The notes under the pieces: model-generated | What the model was told of the DNA's origin: nothing | What the model saw: only the letters and a program-made list of their open reading frames with translations | Database searches by the model: none | NCBI RefSeq assembly: GCF_004551525.1 | Contig: NZ_SATR01000005.1 | Location: forward strand, 62,001-126,000 | Length of the DNA: 64,000 bases | Source of the DNA: Vibrio ouci | GTDB taxonomy: Bacteria > Pseudomonadota > Gammaproteobacteria > Enterobacterales > Vibrionaceae | Direction of reading: 5' to 3' | Shown here: piece after piece, positions 54,189 to 63,079 of the stretch | Layout: each line of letters starts with the position of its first letter | Position numbering within the stretch: position 1 is the stretch's first letter | Program-made: the position numbers and the translations under genes

Positions 54189-55853
54189 CTATGCAAAGAA
54201 TTGATCTAAGGTTTTGAAACGGAAGACAATACGTTCACATTCCGCTTTCGTTGATTCGAGTACTTGCTGCAAGTTCTGTAAGCTAGACTCCATCGCTCGT
54301 GGCAGTTCTTGATCGACAAAGCCATGAGGAAGCGCGCCATGGAAGTTAGAACGTACACGCAGTAAATGATGTTCTGCATGCTCAAGCTGAGCCATTGCTT
54401 GCTGAGACTTAGTTAGCCACTCTTGGTAAAGCTCTTCATCTAAGCCCTTAGTTGTTACAATTGAAACCAGCACCGCACGGTTAGCAATATCTTTGATTAC
54501 AAGGTTGTTTGCGGCATCCATGTCAAAACGTAGGCGAACCAATGTAGTATTGGTATTCACGTAACCGTAAACGTCACCGTGACCTTCTTTGATCACTCTT
54601 TCTAGTTCGTTTTTAGGCACGTAGACCCAACGGCTATCACCTTTCTCAGACTCAGTGACTGACATGTTGCTTTGCAGTAGCACCAATTTAACCAAATCAA
54701 ATGCGCTGCCCACTTTGTAGCTTTTCGCATCAGAAATATCGTAGCTGTGTACTTGTTTCTTGATAAGCCCTGTCGTCGACTCCATCGACAGCATCGTGCC
54801 GAATTCAGACTCAAGCTCTTCTTGGATGTCTGTCAGTTCTTCACGACATAGAGTGATTTGCTGCTCGACCTCTTGCTGATCAAATGCGTGATTAAGTGCG
54901 AAGTCTTTGATCACTTTACGCACAATGTCGCGAGACTCAGGGCTGTTCCACAGACAGTCTTGTAATAGCAAGATATCTAGTGGGTTAATTGAATCACGAC
55001 CATTAAAAAACGCACTCGCTTTAAGCAGCTTAACGGCTTTCTTCCAACGACGGTCTGAGACGTACATATCCGTATCCGACGCATCTAAGCCACTTTCAGC
55101 CGTTACAGCAGATTCTAGTAACGTTTTTAATTCGTAGAGCTTTTCAAACACGTCATTGCTAAGTTCAAGCTGCTCAAGCTCTGACTGCCACTGGTGATAT
55201 TCTTGATCAGTAATTGCCAAACCTTCAGGAATCGTCGCCTCTTGCGGCGTACCTACTGTCAGCATAGATTTGAAGTTTTGTTTGTCTTGAATGCGGTTAA
55301 CAAACACGCGTACTAGCATACGGTCATATAGCGCTTCTAAACCACTGTCTTCATCTGGTAGCTCGTTCGATGCTGACACCAATAGACGCATTGGAACACG
55401 CTCAATCTCGTTACCATTTTTGAAGGTTTTCTCATTCACTACGGTCAATAACGTGTTCAAAATCGCTGGGCCTGCTTTCCAAATCTCATCAAGGAAAACA
55501 ACCTGAGCTGTCGGTAGATAACCGTCGGTTAAACGAACGTAGCGACCATTATCTTTTAATTCTTGGATACTAAGCGGACCAAACACCTCTTCTGGCGTCG
55601 AGAAGCGCGTCATTAGATATTCGAAGTAAGATGAATTATCAAAAGCTTGGATAAGACGCTTAGCAATTAAGCTCTTTGCAATACCAGGAGGCCCCAGTAA
55701 GAAAACACTTTCACCAGCAAGGGCTGCTAGCAAGCAGAGTTTGATTGTTTCTTCACGTTCATACACACCATCAGATAGGGCTTGAGCGAGTTTATTGATT
55801 CTCTCAGACAGTAACGCTTTTTGTGAGTGAGTAACTCGACTCTGGTTCATCAT
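54189..55853 (-). CDS. ravA: MoxR-family AAA+ ATPase RavA
   Basis: This is 554 residues. Walker A is FLLGPPGIAKSLIAKRL, Walker B is VVFLDEIWKAGPAILNTLL, sensor 1 is in LLVSASNELPDEDSGLEALY, and a C-terminal all-beta and helical tail follows (LARA-like region). It is the chaperone-like ATPase that works with ViaA. The start at 55853 follows AGGAGAG. It is the first gene of the ravA-viaA operon, located directly upstream of the nitrate locus. Confidence 0.93.
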   Translation of the reverse strand: MMNQSRVTHSQKALLSERINKLAQALSDGVYEREETIKLCLLAALAGESVFLLGPPGIAKSLIAKRLIQAFDNSSYFEYLMTRFSTPEEVFGPLSIQELKDNGRYVRLTDGYLPTAQVVFLDEIWKAGPAILNTLLTVVNEKTFKNGNEIERVPMRLLVSASNELPDEDSGLEALYDRMLVRVFVNRIQDKQNFKSMLTVGTPQEATIPEGLAITDQEYHQWQSELEQLELSNDVFEKLYELKTLLESAVTAESGLDASDTDMYVSDRRWKKAVKLLKASAFFNGRDSINPLDILLLQDCLWNSPESRDIVRKVIKDFALNHAFDQQEVEQQITLCREELTDIQEELESEFGTMLSMESTTGLIKKQVHSYDISDAKSYKVGSAFDLVKLVLLQSNMSVTESEKGDSRWVYVPKNELERVIKEGHGDVYGYVNTNTTLVRLRFDMDAANNLVIKDIANRAVLVSIVTTKGLDEELYQEWLTKSQQAMAQLEHAEHHLLRVRSNFHGALPHGFVDQELPRAMESSLQNLQQVLESTKAECERIVFRFKTLDQFFA

Positions 55854-56125
55854 CTATTGCGCTCTCCTAACGTATTAAACAACATGTGCGTATGAATAAG
55901 TTTATACAATTGTTAGCACTTTGTTACAAGTGCAATTTCAATTCTGACAACCTTTTATAGCAGAAGGCTTATTTACGTAACGCACTGAAAACAATGTTTG
56001 CAGTTTTGCGATTTTCATCACTAATCGTACGACGTAAAGTTACTCGCTTGTTACTGAGATGCTTTAACTAGAGGTGTATTGTCTGTAAGGTAATGAGGTC
56101 AATTGTCAGGGCACTAATAACAATA

Positions 56126-56650
56126 ATGAATTCGAAGATAAAAAACCTTCATAGCTGGAAGCGTATCTCTCTTATCGAAGAAGAGGTTGATTTACCAAAT
56201 GGCCAAAAAATTACCCACACTACGATTTCCCACCCTGGTGCCGCGGTAATCCTACCTATCGATGAAAATGGCAATATCATTGTTATCAATCAATTCAGGC
56301 CATCACTTAAGAAATGGTTATTGGAATTGCCAGCTGGAACGTTGGAGGATGGCGAAGCAGTCGAAGTGTGTGCCAATCGTGAGCTTGAAGAAGAGACTGG
56401 CTACAGTGCTAAAACCATGATATCTCTAGGACAGGTAACGCCTTTAGCTGGTTTTTGTGACGAGTTGCAACATCTATACGTAGCCAAAGACCTGACTTTA
56501 ACTCGTCGTTACGATTGTGATGAAGACGAGGTGATTGAAGTAATTTCCCTGTCTGTTAAACAACTTGAACAAAAAATTATAAGTGGCGAAATCACAGATG
56601 CCAAAACCATCGCATGTTTAAGTAAAGCAAAGCTGTGCGGCTATATTTAG
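56126..56650 (+). CDS. NUDIX hydrolase, ADP-ribose pyrophosphatase type
   Basis: This is 174 residues from the ATG at 56126; an earlier ATG at 56093 adds a tail unlike the family. The Nudix box is complete: GTLEDGEAVEVCANRELEEE followed by TGY. Preceding sequence (QFRPSLKKWLLELPAG) and following sequence (TPLAGFCDELQHLYVA) match the ADP-sugar pyrophosphatase group. The substrate is probably a nucleotide sugar such as ADP-ribose. It reads into the threonine aldolase gene. Confidence 0.88.
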   Translation: MNSKIKNLHSWKRISLIEEEVDLPNGQKITHTTISHPGAAVILPIDENGNIIVINQFRPSLKKWLLELPAGTLEDGEAVEVCANRELEEETGYSAKTMISLGQVTPLAGFCDELQHLYVAKDLTLTRRYDCDEDEVIEVISLSVKQLEQKIISGEITDAKTIACLSKAKLCGYI

Positions 56651-56661
56651 GAGATAAGATT

Positions 56662-57666
56662 ATGGATTTTCGTTCTGATACGGTAACCAAACCGACAGAA
56701 GCGATGCGTAAAGCAATGGCAGAAGCACCAGTAGGTGATGACGTCTATGGTGATGACCCAACCGTCAACGAATTAGAACAGTGGGCAGCAGAGCGTCATG
56801 GCTTTGAAGCGGCGCTGTTTACTACATCAGGTACCCAAGCAAACCTGCTCGGCCTTATGGCCCACTGTGATCGTGGCGATGAGTATTTGTGTGGTCAGCA
56901 AGCTCACAACTACAAATATGAAGCTGGCGGTGCGGCCGTTTTAGGCTCTATTCAACCTCAACCTATTGAGAACAACCCTGATGGCTCGCTTGATTTTGGC
57001 AAGCTGAAAGCAGCGATTAAACCTGATGACAGCCATTTCGCACGTACAAAGCTGCTTAGCCTTGAAAATACCATCAACGGTAAAGTTCTTCCTTTAAGCT
57101 ATCTTGCACAAGCGCGTGAGTTTGTCGATCAACATAACCTACTGCTGCACCTAGACGGGGCTCGTGTATACAACGCAGCGGCGGCTCTGGATGTTGACGT
57201 TAAAGAGATTGCGCAACATTTCGACTCAATGACCATTTGTCTATCGAAAGGCCTAGCGGCACCAATCGGTTCATTGCTATTAGGTGATAAAGCCTTTATC
57301 GATAGAGCAAGACGCTTACGTAAAATGGTCGGCGGCGGTATGCGTCAAGCAGGCATCTTAGCGGCAGCGGGTAAGCTTGCGCTGACAGAACAAGTACCTC
57401 AGCTAAAAGTTGACCACGCGAACGCGAAGCTACTAGCAGAGCGCTTGTCTGATCTTCCGGGTTTCAATGTCAATACGGACTTTGTTCAGACCAATATCGT
57501 GTTTGCCAAACTGGATGACAATGTCGATATTACAGCTATTGCGAGCAAGCTTGCTGATGAAGGTATCACGATTACCCCAGGAAACCCGATCCGTTTCGTG
57601 ACTCATAAAGACATCTCACAACAAGACATTCTGCTGTTTACTGAAAAGCTAGCAAAACTGCTTTAA
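56662..57666 (+). CDS. ltaE: low-specificity L-threonine aldolase
   Basis: This is 334 residues from the ATG at 56662 with TAGGAG upstream. It is a PLP enzyme of fold type I: MDFRSDTVTKPTEAM at the start, FTTSGTQANLLGLM, HLDGARVYNAAAAL and the Schiff-base Lys in TICLSKGLAAPIGS. It splits threonine or allo-threonine into glycine and acetaldehyde. It follows the NUDIX gene closely and ends at a terminator hairpin. Confidence 0.94.
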   Translation: MDFRSDTVTKPTEAMRKAMAEAPVGDDVYGDDPTVNELEQWAAERHGFEAALFTTSGTQANLLGLMAHCDRGDEYLCGQQAHNYKYEAGGAAVLGSIQPQPIENNPDGSLDFGKLKAAIKPDDSHFARTKLLSLENTINGKVLPLSYLAQAREFVDQHNLLLHLDGARVYNAAAALDVDVKEIAQHFDSMTICLSKGLAAPIGSLLLGDKAFIDRARRLRKMVGGGMRQAGILAAAGKLALTEQVPQLKVDHANAKLLAERLSDLPGFNVNTDFVQTNIVFAKLDDNVDITAIASKLADEGITITPGNPIRFVTHKDISQQDILLFTEKLAKLL

Positions 57667-57693
57667 CGAATAGTAAATTGATCTCGACCATTG

Positions 57694-57719
57694 AGCTTCC
57701 CCTTAGGGGAAGCTTTATT
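57694..57719 (+). terminator. intrinsic terminator after ltaE
   Basis: AGCTTCCCC and GGGGAAGCT pair around TTA, followed by TTTATT. Confidence 0.8.
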
Positions 57720-57756
57720 CTATTGCATATCAAAGTTGATAGATTTAGGGTTCTCT

Positions 57757-58068
57757 ATGATACGTGCGCTGGTTTTTCTTTCTCTCATTCCATCATTAGC
57801 TTTTGCAGACGCCTCTTTCGGCGACGCTCAACTCGGTAAGGTTAAATCACCAAGCTGTATCTTTTGCCATGGAACAGATGGCACTGCAAGCAACCCAAGC
57901 TACCCGAATATCAAAGGGCAAAACGCTCAGTATCTGTTTCAATCAATGAAAGACTACCAGAACGGTAACCGACAAGGCGCGCTTGCGGAAATGATGAAGG
58001 CTCAGCTATCTCGCCTAAATGACGAAGATCTAAAAGACATTGCGGCCTATTTTTCTAGCCAGCAATAA
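57757..58068 (+). CDS. small periplasmic c-type cytochrome
   Basis: This is 103 residues from the ATG at 57757 with AGGG upstream; an ATG at 57691 lies in the terminator and is unlikely. A Sec signal (MIRALVFLSLIPSLAFA) precedes a class I cytochrome c domain with the heme site CIFCH and a likely axial Met in EMMKAQLSRL. It shuttles electrons in the periplasm; its partner oxidase cannot be inferred. Confidence 0.9.
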   Translation: MIRALVFLSLIPSLAFADASFGDAQLGKVKSPSCIFCHGTDGTASNPSYPNIKGQNAQYLFQSMKDYQNGNRQGALAEMMKAQLSRLNDEDLKDIAAYFSSQQ

Positions 58069-58082
58069 TCTCCTTATACAAA

Positions 58083-58121
58083 AAAGCCTTCGACAGTATC
58101 AAAGGCTTTTCTAATCAAATC
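58083..58121. terminator. bidirectional terminator between cytochrome c and ppiC
   Basis: AAAAGCCTT and AAGGCTTTT pair, with a long loop and flanking A- and T-tracts. Confidence 0.8.
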
Positions 58122-58124
58122 CGA

Positions 58125-58403
58125 TTAAGTGCGGTATAGCACCTTCACTACATGCCAACCAAATTTGGTCTTCACTAGGTGCGGAACCAGTGTTTCACCA
58201 GAGAAGCATACTTTATCGAACTGAGGGACCATTTGGCCACGGCGGAATTCACCAAGATCGCCACCTTTTTTGCCTGATGGACAGGTGGAATATTTCTTAG
58301 CCAAAGTCTGAAATTTCGCGCCTTTCTTTAGCTGTTTGATGATGTCTTCTGCTTGCTCTTTGTGCTTAACTAAAATATGAAGAGCCGCTGCTGTGTTAGC
58401 CAT
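58125..58403 (-). CDS. ppiC: parvulin-type peptidyl-prolyl isomerase C
   Basis: This is 92 residues, a single parvulin domain without a signal peptide, closely like E. coli Ppi[51 protein letters not shown] and the C-terminal [13 protein letters not shown]. It accelerates cis-trans isomerisation of prolyl bonds in the cytoplasm. Confidence 0.95.
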   Translation of the reverse strand: MANTAAALHILVKHKEQAEDIIKQLKKGAKFQTLAKKYSTCPSGKKGGDLGEFRRGQMVPQFDKVCFSGETLVPHLVKTKFGWHVVKVLYRT

Positions 58404-58595
58404 GTTGATGCCTCTTGAGATATGACTGAGTTGGCGCGGATTGTACCGGATAATGGTGAAATCTTCATCCAGCCAATTAATAAATTAAAAAAACATCTAG
58501 TACTTATGTATTAACGCATCGAATTTGATCAACATCCATTGAACATCAACTCAATTCCGCTACCATTGAATTAAGACACCAAAGAGAAAATCTTC

Positions 58596-59522
58596 ATGGC
58601 AAAACCGGTTAGTAAAGCGAATCAATCCCAAGGTATGTTGATGTTTACATTAACGCAAAGTAAACAGCTATTTGCCATAGGAACGCTAAAGGTGAGAGAA
58701 ATCGTTCCTTTTCAAGTAACGACTCAGATTCCCTACTCCCACCACCATGTCGTTGGTACGGTCTCCCTACGTGGTAAAACCATTCCAGTGATCAATATGC
58801 CTGCAGCCATTGGATTTCGCCCTATACAGCCTGATGAATACCAATCGTGCTATCTGATCGTTACCGACTGCCTACGAACTGTGGTTGCCTTCATGGTACG
58901 TTCAATTGAAAAGATTATTGAGTGTGACTGGAAATCGATTGAGTCAGCACCAGAAACTGTCGGTCACAATGTGTTTGTTACTGGTATTACGCGCTTTGAA
59001 GAAAAAATCGTGCAGATGCTCGACGTCGAGTTGCTGCTCTCTAAAATTTACCCTCAATATGAGTCAACCAAAATCCCTATGTTGACGGACATTGAACGAG
59101 AGCGCTTAAAAGCACTGAGCATCCTATTGGTCGATGACTCTTCTATTGCTAGAAAACAACTTTCGGATGCATTAGACAGTATCAATATCCCGTATCAGAT
59201 ATGTAATAACGGGATTGATGCACTTCAACTGATGCGCCACGATGCCCAACAAGGTAGACCTATCGAGCTACTCGTGAGTGATATCGAAATGCCAGGCTTA
59301 GACGGCTATGAATTGGCTTTTGAAACGCAAAACGAGAGTGACCTAAGCAATAGCTACATTATCTTGCATACATCTTTATCGAGTGAGATTTGTCTTGATC
59401 GTGCAAAACAGGTCGGTGCGCATGAAGCGTTAGAGAAATTTAACGCTGGGGACTTAATCAAAGCGATGCTAAGAGGAGCTCACCAGTTAGAGCAAGGTCA
59501 ACAAGAAGCCACAGTTTTATAA
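58596..59522 (+). CDS. cheV: chemotaxis adaptor CheV
   Basis: This is 308 residues: an N-terminal CheW-like domain (KVREIVPFQVTTQIPYSHHH, VVGTVSLRGKTIPVINMP) and a C-terminal receiver with SILLVDDSS and the phospho-Asp near residue 229 in LLVSDIEMPGLDGYEL. CheV couples receptors to CheA and may adapt the array by phosphorylation. Vibrio carry several CheV copies. It stands alone before a diguanylate cyclase gene. Confidence 0.93.
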   Translation: MAKPVSKANQSQGMLMFTLTQSKQLFAIGTLKVREIVPFQVTTQIPYSHHHVVGTVSLRGKTIPVINMPAAIGFRPIQPDEYQSCYLIVTDCLRTVVAFMVRSIEKIIECDWKSIESAPETVGHNVFVTGITRFEEKIVQMLDVELLLSKIYPQYESTKIPMLTDIERERLKALSILLVDDSSIARKQLSDALDSINIPYQICNNGIDALQLMRHDAQQGRPIELLVSDIEMPGLDGYELAFETQNESDLSNSYIILHTSLSSEICLDRAKQVGAHEALEKFNAGDLIKAMLRGAHQLEQGQQEATVL

Positions 59523-59673
59523 ACCACTGGTATAACTGAACAATTTCCATACAGCACCTAGGGTTAAGTTATGATATTGTTCATAAACCTAATCAATTGT
59601 TAGAGACAAATTGATATAAGACCAAGCATCTATAAACGAGATCCGCTAATCTTATTTTATAGGATGTCTAGAC

Positions 59674-59694
59674 ATGAATGTTAATAAGAAATGA
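59674..59694 (+). CDS. six-codon leader ORF overlapping the cyclase start
   Basis: ATG at 59674 with AGGA upstream encodes MNVNKK and stops at the TGA of AATGA, overlapping the cyclase ATG at 59691. It may couple translation of the cyclase, whose own start has only AAGAA in front. Confidence 0.35.
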   Translation: MNVNKK

Positions 59695-60707
59695 CAGACG
59701 ACGACTTTAAAAAATCCACAGCTAACCTTAAAAAAGCTGTGCCGTTGATGATGAAACATCACGTAGCTGCCACGCCAGCAAACTACGCGTTATGGTATAC
59801 GTACGTCGATAATGTTATCCCGCAATTAAACCGCGAACTCGATAATGTCATCGGAAACTACGGCGTATGCCCACCAGCTTCGGGAGCACAGCTCTATAAC
59901 AACCATATCGCTAGCCGAGCGGAAACCGATATGCACGATCTGCGTGCAAATATCGAAATATTGGTGAATGAAGTAGCGAGCTCCGTATCCGACACACTAA
60001 CGGACACTTCTCAGTTTTCTAAAATGATCGATAAAAGCTTCGAAAGCTTAGAAAGAGTCGAAGATGAATCGATGTCGCTTGAAGAAGTGATGAAGGTGAT
60101 TCGCCAGTTAGTCGTTGAGTCACGTGAGATCAGGCACTCTACCCGCTTCCTAAACAGCCAGTTAGAAACTGCGACCAACGAAATCCAGCAGCTTAAGAGC
60201 CAGTTGGCTGAAGTTCAGCAAGATGCCCTCTTTGACTCCCTCACGAGTCTTTACAACCGTAGAGCCTTTGATGGAGATTTGAATACTCTGTGTCGCTCAG
60301 AACAAAAGATGTGTTTAATCTTGGCTGATATCGACCACTTTAAGTCATTTAACGACACGTATGGCCACTTATTCGGTGATACCGTCATCAAAGCGATTGC
60401 ACGACGTATCCAACTAAGTTGCCGTGATGGCATTCATGCTTATCGTTTCGGTGGAGAAGAGTTTGCTTTGATCGTGCCAAATAAATCGCTGCGAATCGCC
60501 CGTCAGTTTGCAGAAAGCTTACGCCGAGCAATCGAAAAGCTATCGATTAAAGATCGACGAACATCAGAACAAATAGGTAATATCACTATCTCATTGGGTG
60601 TGGCTGAACTACAACCCGGAGAGTCTGCAAACTCTTTGATCGATCGCGCAGACAAATTACTGTATGAAGCGAAAGAACTTGGCCGCAACCGCGTAATGCC
60701 GCTTTAA
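59691..60707 (+). CDS. GGDEF diguanylate cyclase
   Basis: This is 338 residues, soluble. An N-terminal helical domain (about 1-165: MMKHHVAATPANYALWYTYV) and a coiled coil precede a GGDEF domain with DALFDSLTSLYNRRAFD, DIDHFKSFNDTYGH and the active site FGGEEFAL near 253. It makes c-di-GMP from two GTP. The inhibitory RxxD site expected five residues before GGEEF is absent (the sequence there reads CRDGIHAYRF), so product inhibition through it is not expected. A hairpin terminator follows. Confidence 0.92.
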   Translation: MTDDDFKKSTANLKKAVPLMMKHHVAATPANYALWYTYVDNVIPQLNRELDNVIGNYGVCPPASGAQLYNNHIASRAETDMHDLRANIEILVNEVASSVSDTLTDTSQFSKMIDKSFESLERVEDESMSLEEVMKVIRQLVVESREIRHSTRFLNSQLETATNEIQQLKSQLAEVQQDALFDSLTSLYNRRAFDGDLNTLCRSEQKMCLILADIDHFKSFNDTYGHLFGDTVIKAIARRIQLSCRDGIHAYRFGGEEFALIVPNKSLRIARQFAESLRRAIEKLSIKDRRTSEQIGNITISLGVAELQPGESANSLIDRADKLLYEAKELGRNRVMPL

Positions 60708-60743
60708 GTCCTTAACACCATTAAGCAAAAAGAAAATAAAAAG

Positions 60744-60770
60744 CCCCTGTAAGTGATTACAGGGGTTTTT
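60744..60770. terminator. bidirectional terminator after the cyclase
   Basis: CCCCTGTAA and TTACAGGGG pair around GTGA, with A- and T-tracts on both sides. Confidence 0.9.
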
Positions 60771-60797
60771 ACATTCATTCAGTCATCCACTTCTCAA

Positions 60798-61730
60798 TTA
60801 ACCATCATTAGTTATTGCCGTGATCAGCTCTTGCTGCACTTGGTCAGATTTATCATTATCAATCTGACACGTCCCTGCCGCTTTATGGCCTCCGCCGCCA
60901 TATTTCAGCATTAGCTCACCAACATTGGTCTTAGAGCTGCGATCAAAAATGGACTTACCCGTCGCAAACACGGTATTTTGCTTCTGGAATCCCCACAACT
61001 TGTGAATTGAGATATTGCAGTTTGGGTAGAGCGCATAAATTACAAATCGGTTACCTGCATAGATAACCTCTTCTCCAGTGAGATCAAGAAAAACCAGATT
61101 GTCATGGACCGTCGCACAACGCTGAATCTGATCTTTGAACAAGTTTTCATGCTCACGGTACAGTTCAATACGCTCTTTCACATCCGGAAGGTCTAGAATC
61201 TCTTCAATTGAGTGATTCTTGCAGTACTCAATCAAGTCCATCATTAGGTTGTAATTGGAGATACGGAACTCTCTAAAACGGCCAAGCCCGGTACGAGCAT
61301 CCATCAAGAAGTTCAGTAGATTCCAACCTGTCGAATCCAACACTTCGTCACGGTTAAACTGAGCTGAATCGCCTTTATCCACCGCTTCCATCATATCTAA
61401 CCAATCACTTGGGAAAGTCGCTTCCCCACCGTAGTGCTCCCATACGACACGGGCAGCAGACGGCGCTTCTGGGTCAATAATGTGGTTCTTCCTCTCTCCT
61501 TGGTTGCGAATCATCTCAGAGAGGTGATGGTCAAATACCAAATAGGCATCTTTCACATACGGTAAGTTGGTAACAATATCATTCGAAGTAATCTCAATTA
61601 CTCCGTCTTGCATATCTTTAGGGTGAACGAACTTGATATCGTCAATGAGGTCGAGTTGTTTAAGCAAAACTGCACACACTAAACCATCAAAATCACTACG
61701 AGTTACAAGTCGATATTTTTGTTCCGACAT
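60798..61730 (-). CDS. DHH-family phosphoesterase
   Basis: This is 310 residues. The DHH domain shows TRSDFDGLVCAVLL at the start and the metal-site VFDHHLSE. The DHHA1 C-terminus carries the GGGGHKAAG loop. The family includes RecJ-like and oligonucleotide or polyphosphate phosphatases; databases often call this subgroup exopolyphosphatase-like. The substrate is uncertain. It is a single gene, convergent with the cyclase. Confidence 0.85.
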   Translation of the reverse strand: MSEQKYRLVTRSDFDGLVCAVLLKQLDLIDDIKFVHPKDMQDGVIEITSNDIVTNLPYVKDAYLVFDHHLSEMIRNQGERKNHIIDPEAPSAARVVWEHYGGEATFPSDWLDMMEAVDKGDSAQFNRDEVLDSTGWNLLNFLMDARTGLGRFREFRISNYNLMMDLIEYCKNHSIEEILDLPDVKERIELYREHENLFKDQIQRCATVHDNLVFLDLTGEEVIYAGNRFVIYALYPNCNISIHKLWGFQKQNTVFATGKSIFDRSSKTNVGELMLKYGGGGHKAAGTCQIDNDKSDQVQQELITAITNDG

Positions 61731-61939
61731 CAGGCACTTCCTATGCTAAGTCTGACTAGGTTAAAGTATACGATACCTTATTATAACTAACGCAAACCTT
61801 TCAATGCTGTTCCATTACAATGTGAAATATCTCTTTATAATTTTAGACAGCGGCGACTTTTTGACAAACCTAACACAGATTTTTTCATTAAAGAGCCTAT
61901 AATCGATGGGTTAATGATTGATCCAACTAAGGAAATTTT

Positions 61940-62206
61940 ATGAAAAGAGCATGTATCGTGATGTCTGTGATCAGTGCTGCTGTATTGGCTGGTTGTGCGA
62001 GTGAGCCTGATGAATACGAAGTAAAAGAGTACACTTCTATGGCTAACCCAGCTGCAGTTTACTGCGTTCAACAGGGCGGCGAGCTTGAAACAGTCAATGA
62101 AAATGAGATGCGTGTGACTTACTGCGTTCTATCTGATGATGAACGCGTTGAGCAGTGGGAATACTACCGAAACAGCCAAAAGAATGAACAACAGTCGCAA
62201 GGTTAA
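61940..62206 (+). CDS. DUF333 family small lipoprotein
   Basis: This is 88 residues with a lipobox ending LAGC (Cys19). The mature part has SMANPAAVYCVQQGGELE and YCVLSDDERVEQWEYYR, the DUF333 pattern, with two cysteines that could form a disulfide. The function is unknown; the old label hemolysin for this family is not supported. A strong terminator follows. Confidence 0.85.
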   Translation: MKRACIVMSVISAAVLAGCASEPDEYEVKEYTSMANPAAVYCVQQGGELETVNENEMRVTYCVLSDDERVEQWEYYRNSQKNEQQSQG

Positions 62207-62243
62207 TCACCTATCGTGACATCATTTAGGCAGTAATAGGTAC

Positions 62244-62268
62244 AAAGAGGCGTTTGCCTCTTTTTTTT
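62244..62268 (+). terminator. intrinsic terminator after DUF333 gene
   Basis: AAAGAGGC and GCCTCTTT pair around GTTT, followed by a run of T. Confidence 0.92.
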
Positions 62269-62380
62269 GGCTTTGCAATCGAACGGTGTACAGCTCTGAC
62301 ATTCTTCTGACATGAGCTTTCGTGACAAAACTACAATGTGACGTGAATCACAGTTCAAACCAGTCAAGAATACTACTGCT

Positions 62381-63079
62381 ATGAAATACGATACCCCATT
62401 AGAATCTGAGCAAGAACATCTCGATGACTCAGTAATTTCCAATCATGCCAAACGCACTTTTCAAAAAGTTGCCCTGAACGCTTTAGTCGTCGCCGCATTA
62501 GGTATATTTGTTAACCTATGCCTACGCATTGACTTCAGTCAGTTCCACCATGGTCTAGGTGAGGCTTCTTTTACTGAATCTGCGCAACTGCTTATGCTCG
62601 CAGTTACCAGCTTGAGCTTTTTCCACTTAGTGAAAGTAAAAAGCTCGGTCCATTATGCTGCAGTGCTAATGGGCGGTTTTTTCGCCGTACTATTTATTCG
62701 AGAAATGGACGTATGGTTTGATATGTTGGCACATGGCTCTTGGGTTTACCCTGCTTTGGCCATCGCTCTGTTCAGTTGCTACCTGGCCTATACCGGGGGT
62801 AAACAAACCGTCAACCAAATGGCCGCACTGCTGAATACTCGCTATATGCCTGTACTCATTACCAGCGTTGTTGTTCTGCTTGTCTTTACCCGCTTGTACG
62901 GCATGGGCTCATTCTGGCAGTCAGTTATGGGTGACAGCTACCTAAGAGAAATCAAAAATGTCTCTGAGGAAGCGACTGAGTTAATGGCTTATAGCCTTAT
63001 TGCATTCGCCGCTATCAAAACTAACTTACTGATCACTCGTGCTGACGTTCTGGGTCAAGATGACGATTCAACCAAGTAA
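62381..63079 (+). CDS. integral membrane protein of unknown function
   Basis: This is 232 residues with five to six hydrophobic segments (ALVVAALGIFVNLCLRIDF, LLMLAVTSLSFFHLV, VLMGGFFAVLFIREMDVWF, ALAIALFSCYLAY, VLITSVVVLLVF). A charged pair FIREMDVWFDML between two of them and EATELMAYSLIAFAAIKTN at the end look conserved, but I cannot assign a family. Its 3' end overlaps the convergent DUF218 gene by 47 bases. Confidence 0.7.
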   Translation: MKYDTPLESEQEHLDDSVISNHAKRTFQKVALNALVVAALGIFVNLCLRIDFSQFHHGLGEASFTESAQLLMLAVTSLSFFHLVKVKSSVHYAAVLMGGFFAVLFIREMDVWFDMLAHGSWVYPALAIALFSCYLAYTGGKQTVNQMAALLNTRYMPVLITSVVVLLVFTRLYGMGSFWQSVMGDSYLREIKNVSEEATELMAYSLIAFAAIKTNLLITRADVLGQDDDSTK

